Below, one piece after another: positions 1 through 10,390 of a stretch of DNA of 64,000 bases. The stretch lies in assembly GCF_009870125.1 (NCBI RefSeq), contig NC_046679.1, positions 2,418,001 to 2,482,000 on the forward strand, written 5' to 3'. Every line of letters begins with the position of its first letter. Position 1 is the first letter of the stretch. Source of the stretch: Drosophila pseudoobscura (taxonomy: Eukaryota > Arthropoda > Insecta > Diptera > Drosophilidae). Below the pieces are notes generated by a model. The model searched no databases and was not told where the DNA came from. It worked only from the letters and a program-made list of their open reading frames with translations. Made by a program: the position numbers and the translations under genes.

Positions 1-92
1 GCGTTCGAACAGTTATGTTTAGCGGATAATTTTCACTGTTTATAATTGTTTATTTCCAAATTGTTACTGACGATCACGTCGGGGTCACCAAA

Positions 93-568
93 TGTTGAGA
101 CAACGAGCTTTTTCGCTGACTATGATTGTTCAATAATTTCACAAATTATTAATTTCCGAAAACGTTATAAATTTTATTATAGGTATTTTGTGTGTTGAGG
201 GTGGCCGAAGATGCCAGAGCCTTTTACAATAGTATTAGAGTGACACACTTGGATGAGGCAAGCGAGCCGATCTCGAGCCAAAGTAATAGATTGGGGACAA
301 AAGGGGTCTGTTCTCCAACTATATCAAGCGGTAACTGCTAGAGCAGGCGCAGCTGCTGACGGCTTAGCGACGGCATAGGAAAGAAAAGATAACAAGAGCG
401 AGCATAGATAAGAATAGATGATTAAATGAGAGCATGTTGCTGAGCGAGCATAGATAAAGCTACGCTTACGTTACGTTAGTTTAGTATAATGACCAAAATA
501 GAAAAGAAAGTGAATTGATAGGCAATAAAACAATGGTATAAAATTTACACTCGGGCTTCGCCCGAACA
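93..568 (+). mobile_element. Probable LTR of a retrotransposon (solo LTR or end of a truncated copy)
   Basis: The segment starts TGTTGAG and ends CGAACA, giving the TG..CA ends and the short TGTT/AACA inverted termini expected of an LTR. A polyadenylation signal AATAAA lies at about 525, some 40 bp before the right end, followed by a GC hairpin (CGGGCTTCGCCCG, 552-564). A motif GAGCGAGCATAGATA occurs twice (about 397 and 441). Bases 1-92 end in GGGGTCACCAA and could be the internal 3' end of the element. I see no target-site duplication and no coding capacity, and I did not match it to a named family. Its right end lies about 250 bp before the promoter of the first Diedel-like gene. Confidence 0.4.
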
Positions 569-689
569 GCAAGTATTACCTATGATTCAGCCAGAGACTA
601 TGCAGCGATAAAGAGGCATTTCTGCAGGTCAATCGATACGGCATGCCCACAGTATTATGATTATTATTAAAACTGAATTGCTTCTGTAT

Positions 690-842
690 TTGATAGAAAC
701 AGCTTTGTCCCAAAACAGCTTGCTTGAGTCGGTGCAATTGAGGGAACAGCCAGCTATCGCCGTATGTCTGTAATTGAAGCTGCCGGGGATGGGGTGTGCC
801 CGTGTTGCACCCTTTAAATAGCTTTTCTGCAGCAGTCAGTGT
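690..842 (+). promoter_or_regulatory. Promoter of Diedel-like gene 1
   Basis: A TATA-like box TTTAAATA lies at 813-820 and an initiator-like TCAGTG at 836-841, about 25 bp apart, giving a leader of roughly 50 nt. Two copies of AAACAGCTT lie at 697-705 and 713-721. The same element precedes the next two genes, so it is a candidate shared enhancer site. Confidence 0.5.
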
Positions 843-889
843 TTCAGTTGCACAATACGAGTATATGCACAACTATTCTGGAGTCCAAG

Positions 890-1294
890 ATGGGATTTTT
901 GGCTATCCGTGCTCTTATAAGTATCCTGGCCATTTGGCTGGCATGTCTCGTGTGGCAGGCCAGCTCGATCTGCTGCAAGCCCACAGTTATATCCTTCGAG
1001 CTGTCGGTGAGTGCGGAGGGGGAAAGCTGCGAGTACTTTGGCGGCACATCAAACGAGGACGGCTCCTGCCTGGCGTCGATCTGTAATGATGGAAAAGCTG
1101 TCAAAAATAAGTGGTGCAGCCGTGGCAACTGTGATTCAAGTGGATGTCGCTGCAAGCGCGGTTGCATCAGGCGCAAATTTGATCCTGTTGCGAGTTTCAA
1201 TGAAATCCATGGTTTTCTCAATTTTTTGAGTGTTTCGCGAAATGTAGAAAAACCGAGAAAATTTAGAGAAACCGAGAAAGAACATCAGGTGTAA
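890..1294 (+). CDS. Diedel-like secreted cysteine-rich protein 1
   Basis: Single-exon gene for 134 aa. Residues 1 to about 26 form a hydrophobic signal peptide, and the mature protein opens directly with Cys-Cys. It has ten cysteines at 28, 29, 47, 60, 65, 76, 81, 86, 88 and 92, spaced CC-x17-C-x12-C-x4-C-x10-C-x4-C-x4-C-x-C-x3-C. This pattern, with GG after the third cysteine, ICNDG and a GC-x-C-x3-GC core, matches the Diedel family of Drosophila secreted immune modulators (known from family knowledge; Diedel dampens IMD signalling and has relatives in insect viruses). The start at 890 is chosen because it begins the signal peptide just after the predicted leader. The C-terminal 20 or so residues after 115 are highly charged and have no counterpart in the two neighbours, which suggests a lengthened or frame-altered tail. 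An ATTAAA signal lies at 1301. Orthology to Diedel, Diedel2 or Diedel3 cannot be decided here. Confidence 0.8.
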   Translation: MGFLAIRALISILAIWLACLVWQASSICCKPTVISFELSVSAEGESCEYFGGTSNEDGSCLASICNDGKAVKNKWCSRGNCDSSGCRCKRGCIRRKFDPVASFNEIHGFLNFLSVSRNVEKPRKFRETEKEHQV

Positions 1295-1411
1295 ACATGA
1301 ATTAAAAAATCGAATTTTTAATTAATTTTTACTATTATTTATTTAACTATACAGCTTTCAAGTAGTCTACAAATATTACAATTACAAATAACATTTTATG
1401 TATTGCAAAAG

Positions 1412-1550
1412 AAACAGCTTTTTCTGAAAGACAGCTTTTGTTACTCAAATATCACTGCCCGTATGCCGCAAACAGCTTGCCTGGGATCTGGGATTTCGCG
1501 TGGATCGTCAGTCTTTAAATTGCGGCACTGCGAGAGCCCAGTCTTCAGTG
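1412..1550 (+). promoter_or_regulatory. Promoter of Diedel-like gene 2
   Basis: AAACAGCTT lies at 1412-1420 and 1470-1478, with a variant (AGACAGCTT) at about 1429 between them. A weak TATA-like TTTAAAT lies at 1514-1520 and an initiator-like TTCAGTG at 1544-1550, about 33 bp apart. The order and spacing mirror gene 1. Confidence 0.45.
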
Positions 1551-1584
1551 TAACAGTAGTTCTCCATCTGATTGGTAGCAAAAA

Positions 1585-1959
1585 ATGAGATTTCTGATCG
1601 TCTTATCTGCCATGATGGCCTGCACTTTGCTGCTCTGGCTGCCACCTCTGGCTATGGCGGTCTGCTGCAGGCCCACACGCATACGCTTCGCGGTGATGCC
1701 GAGTATCGAAGAGCGGAATTGTAACACCTACGGTGGGGTGCCGGACAAGAGGCAAAAGACCTGCAAGGCAGCAATCTGCAACAACGGCCAGCCTGTGGCG
1801 GGCCAGTGGTGCGGCATAGGAAAGTGCAATGCCACAGGCTGTCGCTGCAAGAACGGATGCATTAAACCACGATCGGATGCTGTGAGAACATTCCTGGATA
1901 AAAACGGACACTCGAAGTTTGTCTTTGTGCGAAGGGCCCCCGCTATAGTAGACAACTAA
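1585..1959 (+). CDS. Diedel-like secreted cysteine-rich protein 2
   Basis: Single-exon gene for 124 aa, the middle of three tandem genes. The first 25 residues are a signal peptide ending LAMA, before VCC. Ten cysteines lie at 27, 28, 46, 60, 65, 76, 81, 86, 88 and 92, the same pattern as gene 1 except one extra residue between cysteines three and four. It keeps the family signatures CCRP, YGG, ICNNG, WCG and GCRCKNGC. The tail after the last cysteine is short, with a hydrophobic KFVFV stretch, as in gene 3. It is predicted to be a secreted disulfide-rich cytokine-like protein of the Diedel family. The start is the first ATG after the promoter and gives the complete signal peptide. Role in immunity is inferred from the family only. 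Confidence 0.82.
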   Translation: MRFLIVLSAMMACTLLLWLPPLAMAVCCRPTRIRFAVMPSIEERNCNTYGGVPDKRQKTCKAAICNNGQPVAGQWCGIGKCNATGCRCKNGCIKPRSDAVRTFLDKNGHSKFVFVRRAPAIVDN

Positions 1960-2024
1960 GGCCTGCTTTAAAGCAGCATTATTGCATAGCCCATTGAGAA
2001 AATGTGTTTTATATGTCGCCTAAG

Positions 2025-2226
2025 AAACAGCTTTGCAATTTGTATTTCCAGAAATCTTTCATGTATCGGCTTGTGTTTTATATAATGATTGAATAATCGC
2101 GAAAGAAAGAAACAGATTTGTCTTTCAACGCTTGCAAACAGCTTTCTTAAACTATTCCCAAGAGTCGGTCCCGGGGATTGGGGCCTTTAAATAGGTTTGC
2201 CGCAGCCCCTAGTCCCTAGTCGCATT
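2025..2226 (+). promoter_or_regulatory. Promoter of Diedel-like gene 3
   Basis: AAACAGCTT lies at 2025-2033 and 2136-2144, with a variant AAACAGATT at 2110-2118. A TATA-like TTTAAATA lies at 2186-2193, in the same CCTTTAAATAG context as in gene 1. No clear initiator is visible; transcription probably starts near 2215-2225. Confidence 0.45.
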
Positions 2227-2252
2227 TCTTTGTCTGCAAAAGATCAACAAAG

Positions 2253-2618
2253 ATGTTTATATTGCCTTATATCCTGGTCATTGGGCTTCTCTGTCTGCCG
2301 TCAAAGACCATCGCCGAGTGCTGCAGGCCCTTTCCCGTAACTTTCCATTTGGCCAAAACCAATTCGCTGTTAAACTGCGAAATGTTTGGCGGCACTCAGG
2401 ACATTAACTACGCCTGCAAATCGAATATATGTGGTGACGGCATGAATGTGTGGGGCGCCTGGTGCGGCCAAGGCGCTTGCAATCCGCGTGGATGTAGCTG
2501 CGTGAAGGGTTGCATAGAAGGCGATCCCATTATGAACTTCCGCCTAAAGCATGGACTCGACAACTTCGTCTACGTGGGACCTCAATTGGAAAATTATCTA
2601 TATCACTTAACGCATTAA
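2253..2618 (+). CDS. Diedel-like secreted cysteine-rich protein 3
   Basis: Single-exon gene for 121 aa. The signal peptide covers about residues 1-21, and the mature protein begins ECCRP. Ten cysteines lie at 23, 24, 42, 55, 60, 71, 76, 81, 83 and 87, with exactly the gene 1 spacing. FGG, ICGDG, WCGQG and CNPRGCSC are family-typical, and the WCGQG-x-CN motif makes this copy look closest to canonical Diedel. It is the last gene of the cluster; AATAAA at 2830-2835 may end its transcript. Predicted to be secreted. The three genes diverge strongly outside the cysteine framework, so the duplications are old or the proteins evolve fast. Confidence 0.82.
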   Translation: MFILPYILVIGLLCLPSKTIAECCRPFPVTFHLAKTNSLLNCEMFGGTQDINYACKSNICGDGMNVWGAWCGQGACNPRGCSCVKGCIEGDPIMNFRLKHGLDNFVYVGPQLENYLYHLTH

Positions 2619-2829
2619 TGCTCCTCAACGCCTTTACTCATGGAATTACATATCTGGAAGAGAAAATCGATTTGCATTGTCATACTCCGCACTGCCGGAA
2701 TGGAATTTATTACCATCGAAGTTCAAATTTGTCTCGCTCTATTTAGACTTTTGTATGGTGTTCCGGGAGGGAGCCCCACAAGCTCTCACTTTCCTGGGGT
2801 ACTCGTAGTACTCGTATGTAGGTAACCTA

Positions 2830-2835
2830 AATAAA
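2830..2835 (+). terminator. Possible poly(A) signal of Diedel-like gene 3
   Basis: AATAAA about 210 bp after the stop codon. It is the first canonical signal downstream on this strand. Confidence 0.4.
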
Positions 2836-3776
2836 GCCTTGCACCTGACAGGCGAACCGAACTGAACCTGGAGTATCGTCTATCGCTCGACAGGCTGCAT
2901 GCTCCATGCTGTGCGGTAGCTAGAACAGAAGCAGGAGCAGGAGCAGGATGGGGATGAGCAGGATGAGAGGCTGCAGTTAGAGCTGAAGCCGAGGCTGAAG
3001 CTGTAGCTGGTTCGAGTCCTGGCCCAAGAGCAGTTTATCAATTCGCAGCACATAGCGAAAATTGATTGCTACGATTTATACTTTCTACTTCCTTTCACTT
3101 TATCGTCCTGCAAGTGCGAGTGCATCTACGTACTGGACGGACCCGCCGGTCGGTGCTCGGTCGTCGGTCCTCGGTGCTCGTCTTTGTCCCTTTTGCTGTA
3201 TAAATACTTTTACTATAATATCCTTTCATTGCTTGTTTTCTCTGCCAAGTGCCTGGCATTGTTTCTTGTTGTTGTAGGTATTCCTTTCCTTTCTTTTCGT
3301 TTCGTTTCGATTCGTTTCTTTCGCTTTCATTGGCCCTCCTTCTGCTTCTGCTCTGGCTCTGGCTCCTGCCCCATTCCTTTTCTGGCAGAAGGCACTCATG
3401 CCATGCCATACCATGCCACGCCACGCCAACCCGTCCCTTTTGGGTGGCCTGGCGTTGGCAATCTTTTGTGTAACACAATACAATGTCCTGCGGTTGTAAA
3501 GCGATTTATTTTGTTATTGATTCGCTGTAAGTGCGCCAGAGTCGCACGGTGTGCCGAACACATCCTGCAGGATATGATGTAAATAAAGTAATGGCTGCTC
3601 CGAGGCTCTCGCTCCCTCTGTGAATACCACGCCCCCACAGGCCCCATCGACTGCGTCTCGACTCGTCTTCGTGCTAAACATGAATAAATATTTCGTTCAG
3701 ATTATTCAAGTTTTATAACTCATTTCTGTCGATTGGTGGGCGCGGCATTCCCATCGTTGCATACAAATATATATTT

Positions 3777-3798
3777 TGTGTGTGTGTGTGTGTGTGTA
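3777..3798. repeat. (TG)n microsatellite
   Basis: About eleven TG units following an ATATAT stretch. Confidence 0.9.
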
Positions 3799-3905
3799 TA
3801 AGTAATCGAAGCAGGTCGAGGCCACTCAGGCAGTGGGGCAGACCACAGCTCCTTTCGGTTCATGCCACAGACAGCTGTCCATTGGGTTCCTCTCCGTTTC
3901 TATCA

Positions 3906-3936
<31 letters not shown>
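3906..3936. repeat. (GCT)n microsatellite
   Basis: About ten GCT/CTG units. It gives misleading poly-Leu, poly-Ala or poly-Cys open frames on both strands. Confidence 0.9.
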
Positions 3937-3938
<2 letters not shown>

Positions 3939-4011
3939 TCCCTCTGCTACTGCACATTTTAATAAATCGCTTAGTGTTCTGGGGGACAGAGGACCGGGAC
4001 CAGGGACAACG

Positions 4012-4015
4012 CCAG

Positions 4016-4047
<32 letters not shown>

Positions 4048-4056
4048 GCAGCAGCA
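4012..4056. repeat. (CAG/CAA)n microsatellite
   Basis: About fifteen CAG and CAA units, which give poly-Gln in one frame. No flanking coding signal supports an exon. Confidence 0.9.
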
Positions 4057-4350
4057 CAATAAGAAAATTCATGATCATAAATATCCTGCAGGCGTTAAAC
4101 GTTTGCGTCGTTTTCGTCGTCCTTTGCCGCCTTTAATCCTTGTGTTTTCAACTCGATGCTCTTTGCTCTATGTAAACCTCTTCGTTCCACATCTACATCG
4201 TATCCCATTGCTCTCCACTGTCTATGCTGCTGCTCCTGTTTCTGCTTTATGCACCACTTTTGATTTAATGTGCTCATTCCCTGCCACCAGGATCAGGAGC
4301 AGGAGCAGGACCACCACCCATCTACAACAACATCTCTTGGCTCCTATCTT

Positions 4351-4500
4351 ATACCCTTCGAGAGGGTATTCCTTTGTTTTAATCAGATGTTGGCAGCGCA
4401 AAGCTAAAGTATTTGTATTTGTATACATATGTACATATTTTCTATCAGTATCAATAGCGGAGTCAATCCGCACAATAGGCCTCAGAGAACAAGCCCTGAA
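4351..4500 (+). repeat. Degenerate dispersed repeat with a palindromic end
   Basis: It starts with the perfect inverted repeat ATACCCT-TCGAG-AGGGTAT (4351-4369). Further on, a stretch around 4440-4475 reads TATCAGTATCAATAGCGGAG, which resembles the conserved interior of an old dispersed repeat common in Drosophila introns and promoters. It has no coding capacity, and the family name is not assigned. Confidence 0.4.
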
Positions 4501-7500
4501 ATTTGAATGTGCCAATGGATTTGCTCTGAGAGAAGAAATTGCACAAGTACATATATTTTATGTACATAAATAAATAATGAATACTGAATATTCAATTTAA
4601 ATATCATCGTGTTCCTTGTCACTCTGCAATTTTTCTTCAGTTCAGTTGAATGATTTGTAAGGGTATGAAATGATTCGGCACGACAAGCCTAGCCGTTCTT
4701 CTTTGTTTGCCTTTGTTTTTGCTCGCCGCCGAGTTTTTGTGATTTGTGTCTATATTTAGGTGGCTCGTTCGTCCCATGTCCTCCAACTCGAATGCCTCTC
4801 GTCATCGCTGCTCCTGTTTGGGTTTGTTTGCTTATTTTTTCCATTTCCAAGCCATTAAATAAAGCGCCCCGACACTCCCAGCAATCACATGGCGAAAACA
4901 AAAACAAGAAAAATCTCCCGCGTAATGATTTGCGACACATTTATTCGTGACATAAATTTAAGCAGACGACCAAAACGAAACGAAAAGAGAAGAAACCATT
5001 TGACCAACTGCCCAACAAGGACACACACACACACACAAGGCAGGAGAATGCTTTAGATAGGATACTAATAAGAAAACGAACTGCTTAAAGAATTATGACA
5101 ATCCAAAGACTTTGACCACATAAATAAGGAATCTATTCTGTGCCCCCAAATGTGATAAATATTCATCAAGTTTACATAAAACTCTTAAAAGCCACAGTCC
5201 CCACATGCACCTAATCCACTTTCTGTTGACTGAAGATTCCTTGACTGAAAATTGCTTTGTGATTTCAGTATTTAATGAATATTTTCTTTCAACAGTATTT
5301 AGAGCTCACATATTTAATAGTTTATTTTAGCTAATTTGTAAATTTGGACCCAGACAAGCAAAACACTCGCATACAGACAAAAATGGGTATATCGCAAAAA
5401 ATTTAAAAAAACAACAAATTTAACGTGAAAAACTGGACAAAACGGAATTAAGGGACAAGGACAAGGCTACTCATGGATCTGCCACGTAGCGGGTAAACAA
5501 CAATAGCTGGAGAGGAGCATAACTAAACAAAATTGGCAGATGCAGACAGCTCATCGCTTATTCCATCTTTATGATTACCGAAGCGACCCAAAGCCAACAT
5601 TTAGATTAAACAGCATGCGACATGTGCGACCCACACACACGTACAGACAGAGACCCTGTGGCAGACGCACATCCAGATACAGATACGGATACAGATACAG
5701 ACACACACACACGCGTATGCCGTGGATACATTTGTACTATCTGCATGTCTAAGTTGTCAAATATATGCAGAAACATAAGCTAATCAAAGCTAGTTTAATG
5801 CGTGCACAGCCAAAGTTAATCCTAATTAATTTAATTACGCTTTTGGCATAAATTATTGCACAAAGTACGAGAAATAGTTCCCTCATCCCCCTCACTCCCG
5901 CTAGCTGTTGAGATAATCGCAGGCAGTGGGAAAGGGGTAGGGGAGGCAACAGAGTTATATATTATCCACAATTAGGCGAGGATGGCGGCGCCCGTTCTAA
6001 TTATTATTAATTGCCAATTCTCCTATGAAAATGTAGAAATGTAGAGCTATAGCCGAATCGACTTGAACGTTTTGAGGGATGGCCAGGCAATTTGCTTTCA
6101 ATGGCTGCAAAAAATATGAAATCATTGAAAGTTTTCTTTTCGTACTTTCACGTAAATATATTTTATTGAAATATTGTACCTGCTGCCCGCAGAGTACCAT
6201 AGGACAATTCTCATTCCTATTCCCATTCGCATGGGCATCTGCCATCCACCATCTACCGTCTGCCGTCTACCATCTGATGCTGCAATCGAAAAACTTCGTT
6301 TTTGCGATGCTTTGCACGTGCAGGAAATTGTCGAGATGGCAAATAGTTTTCCCAACAGCAGCAGCAGCAACAACAATAATACCCAGAGATGGCAAATAGA
6401 AAACTGAAAATGTCCCAGTGACAGACAGAGACGGAGACAACCCACAGCCGAGGGCGAGTACTTGAGGCTGGAGGAGAGTCCAGTTCGAGCTCCATATCCC
6501 AGATAGATCTCCCCTTTTTGTAGGAGTAAAATAAACTCAAAAATTATTGTTTTTTTGGTTTTGCCTTTCTGTTTTCGTAACACTCAAAACCCCCACTTGT
6601 CGGAAAAGTTTTATTAGGTGTCTGCATCTTCTGCCGATATGCGGCTGCTTTTCGCCCAAAATTACTTCAGGGAGCACTTCGGAGAGCATCAAAACTAAGA
6701 TAATGCCAAAAATGTAAAGAAAAAATCCAAGCTTCGTTGCAATCTTGGAAAACTTCATCGAAATATGAAAGAGTTTTAATTAAAATATTGTCGAGCGCCC
6801 GCCCGACTCCCAAGAACCAATAAATCAACGGCCCGGCCCTGCTGTACTCGCCGCACACGGGGGCCCTTTCAACAGGTTTTATCAAGTGCCTGGCCATATA
6901 TTTGGAACTTTTCGAACTGTACTGCTCCTCCGCAAACTGTGGCCGGACACGCAACCAGCCAGCCAGCCCGATCCAATTCCAGATGTCAGGGAAGACGGCG
7001 GTGTTAAAGGCCCATTCGAGGCGCCGTGACAAACACATATTTTATCTCCGCTCCGAGGGGCAGGGACGGGCATGAAATGTGAACTTGGCATGCGAACCAT
7101 TACCTAGTGCAATACGTGGCATAATGTTGAACTACTGCACTACTTACGGAACACTGTGGCCGTGGCAAAACTGTCAATTGGCTAACAGAGGGCGTAACAT
7201 TTAAGAGCGTGACTTTCTCAACTGCGCAACTGCAGAGCTTTTACGGCTAACATTAACAGCAGAATGGTGTGGCATTGGAACAGCTCTCTGTGGCGTAGTC
7301 TCTGTTTCAAACTTGGGTAAACTTTATTTAATGAAAAACTAAAAATAAAATCAGTCACCTTCCCTCCCATCATTTTATGGGAGGTAGGTTCAGGGCGGAA
7401 AGGATCAGTTCAGTCAAGCACCAGAAACACAGGAAAGCAGGGCAAGACAGCGAACAACAGTTGCCGTTGCCACTGACAATGAATCCCCCTCTTCAGAGGC

Positions 7501-10341
7501 ATGCATCTCCTGCCTCGGACTGTGACTCTTGTGGGACTAAGGCGGATTTGTATGCTGACATTGGGTTTGGTTATGCGGTCGCCTTAAGTGCCGGGACCGC
7601 TTACAGTTGAGGACTAGGTGAACAACTCCGACTGCCATGTCCATGACTGGCATCCGAGTGGCAGCAGCAGGAGCAGCACCAGCCACAGCAGACAGCCGTG
7701 GCTACATGTATCCGTAGTTGTCAACCTGTTGGGTGTGGAGCTAGAGATGGAAGAGCAGCAGACCCTTAGACCCTAGGTGGTTTTAGAAGCAGTACTTACT
7801 CGTAACTTCCTCGTTAGTAATACTGACTTGATTCGACAGACTATAAGTGAGCGGTGATTTAATTTCAAAGTATCAACTCTATTGGGAATAATTTCTCGAT
7901 CTCATCAGAGGCACATCTCTAATGCTGAACGTTCTAGTGCCAGGGACTCTCACAAACCGCTCCAACTTCATATATCAGGTGGGGTCTCTGTTTGTGTCTG
8001 TGTCTGTGGCAGTTCTGCACCTGGAATGGTCTGGAATGTCTCCAAGTCTGAGTTGCAGACAACCGCAAGCTAAAGTCGCTTCATTTGAAATGAGGCAGGC
8101 CTCTCTGTGCGACGGGCGATGGATGCATTTTGGGGCCCAACCAGAGCGAACTAACGAATGCAACCCCGAGTGCAACCCCAGCAGCACCAGCAGTGGATAG
8201 AAGACAAACATTTGGCGCGCTTCAAGATTATGTAGCCGTCGACAATGAAGGGTAGCTTAGCAGCCAACCCCCCTTTGTGGCACATCGCTACCCATCTGCC
8301 CCCCTGGCTGCGTGGCCATTAAGCTGCCTCTCAGCTTATGAATAATGTGCACGATTTGCGGACGCCATAAATAATACGCAAATCGAAAGCGCTCGCCCTC
8401 TAATTGAAAATGCTCGACGGTCGACTGGGGAGTGCGCCGAACAGGGGCAGGGCTCAGTGGAATGGAGTGAGGAATGGGGAACGGGAGCGGGAGTGGCAGG
8501 GGAGTATCAGTGGTCAGCTGCTGGATTCATTCTTGCCAAATAGATTCATTCGTTTTGCCAATTAGACAGCCCCGACACGTGTCGTATGCGTATATGGCCG
8601 CCAGTGTGCTTCGTCGGGCACTATCCTACAAGGGTTTTCGAAGTTACAATGGCCTCTTATGGCCTCCAGCTTGAGTAAAATTTAATATACTAATATACTG
8701 GAGGACTATATCCGTGCAGCAGATAGATTCAACTAACATCATAGTACACAGATTAGAAATTAGAATATTCTTTAAAAATAAATAATTAATAAATTAAAAT
8801 TAAAAATACGTTTTACTTGTGCAAAATAATACTAACCCTCCTTGCATTCTATCAGTTATGGTAAAACTCAACTTATTTTCAATATTCACTTGGTCTGGAT
8901 TTTATTCAGACTTTCCATTTCCAATCCGAGCCCCGCCTTTGTTCAACAGTGTATTTATTCTGTTGGAGTTCAAGGGACCCTGACGATTGAGGATATCCGT
9001 GAGCTTACAACCGTTAGCCGTTAGCCGTTAACCGTTAACTCGATAGAAATGACAGGGGCAGGGGCTGTGTAATCTGTAAGGGTAGGCAAAGCCGAGGAAT
9101 AGCTTTGACCTCACTCCCTCAATGAGCGAGGGAGCGAGGATGCGGGGAAGCCAGGAAGAAGCGGTGCTCCTGTAAGTGGGCCAGAAGTGCGCACTTGAAC
9201 TACACACGTTAGCGGCGCACTTTTACGGCCCGGACACCGAGCCAGAGACGACGGTGTTAGCGCAGGAGGTGGATGCGGCAGGGAAACGCTGCAAAGTATG
9301 CTATGAAATTTTAGTGCTCTACATTGTACCAACAGCCACTTAAACTTTTTAACACCAATTTAATCAACTCAACAACAACAGAAGAGAGATTTTGGAGAGA
9401 GGACAAAACTAGTTGCTGCTGCCCTCCAGATCCACATTCAATTCGCACAATGGATCCAAAATCGAGCTGAATCGAAACCCAATGAAGTGAGGGGAATGAC
9501 TGAAATGTGGAGATGCGAAGATGCGGCCACTAAAGCGAATTATGTGCTTGAGCTGTCAATGATCTGTGAAGAATGAGGGATTGTCAGTCAATTATGAATG
9601 GCATAGTCTCGGGGGGATGTGACCCCAGTGTACACACAAACGTTTGTAAACGTGCCACCACATTTCTTGACAGCCGCAAAAACAACTCATTTTGTGGCAT
9701 TTAAATGCCTCGTAAAGCATTTTTCTTGGCTCAATTTTTATGGCCAACACACCGAATTATTTATAAGACCTCATCTGTTGTAGACCCCACACACATCCGC
9801 CCATGCTCTTCCGGCGGAGGGCATTTCTTAATGATTTAACTAGCACTACGTCCTCCCATGTTGGAGAAGAGCCAACCAATGTGGAAATTGCATGAAACCC
9901 TCACTTCACTATTTAATTTCTTTGACGTGACTTTGGCCAAGGGACGTAGGGACGAAGGGGCCCACCGTGAGCATGGGAAGAGTGTGAAACTTTCACTCAA
10001 CGGTACCTGAGGCAGCGGTACACTCTCCTGTTTTATGGTTACTTCTTGTGCATACTTTTTCCCTGGCTTCCTGCCTTTTTGCCCAGATGCAACAATGTTG
10101 TTCGGCTGCCACTGCCATCGAATGTTGCCAAGGCAGCCCCCAAAAGAGAAACCAAAAAATGGGTTGCTTTACGACAGTCGACAAAAAGTGCAACTCTTTC
10201 AAATTAACTAGCGATGACGACGACGCGGGCTAATTGGGAACGGAACCCCCCGAGTGGAAGGAACTGAACTGCGATGCGAGTTCAGTATGTAAAATGGCAG
10301 TTGACTTTTTGGACCTGAGACATGACACTGTCGCCGCCATA

Positions 10342-10390
10342 TGGCTGATGTGGCTGATGTGGCCGATGTGGCTGATATGGCTGATATGGT
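10342..10390. repeat. 9-bp minisatellite
   Basis: About five imperfect units of ATGTGGCTG/ATATGGCTG. One frame reads as a repeated Trp-Leu/Ile-Met pattern, which is a by-product of the repeat. Confidence 0.85.

Noticed and set aside
2990-3050. GGTTCGAGTCCTGGCC, resembling a tRNA T-arm
   Set aside because: The upstream sequence is a GAAGC/GAGGC low-complexity run with no acceptor, D or anticodon stems.
3833-4573. 246-codon plus-strand frame with poly-Leu and poly-Gln
   Set aside because: It runs through two microsatellites and a dispersed repeat; no family motif.
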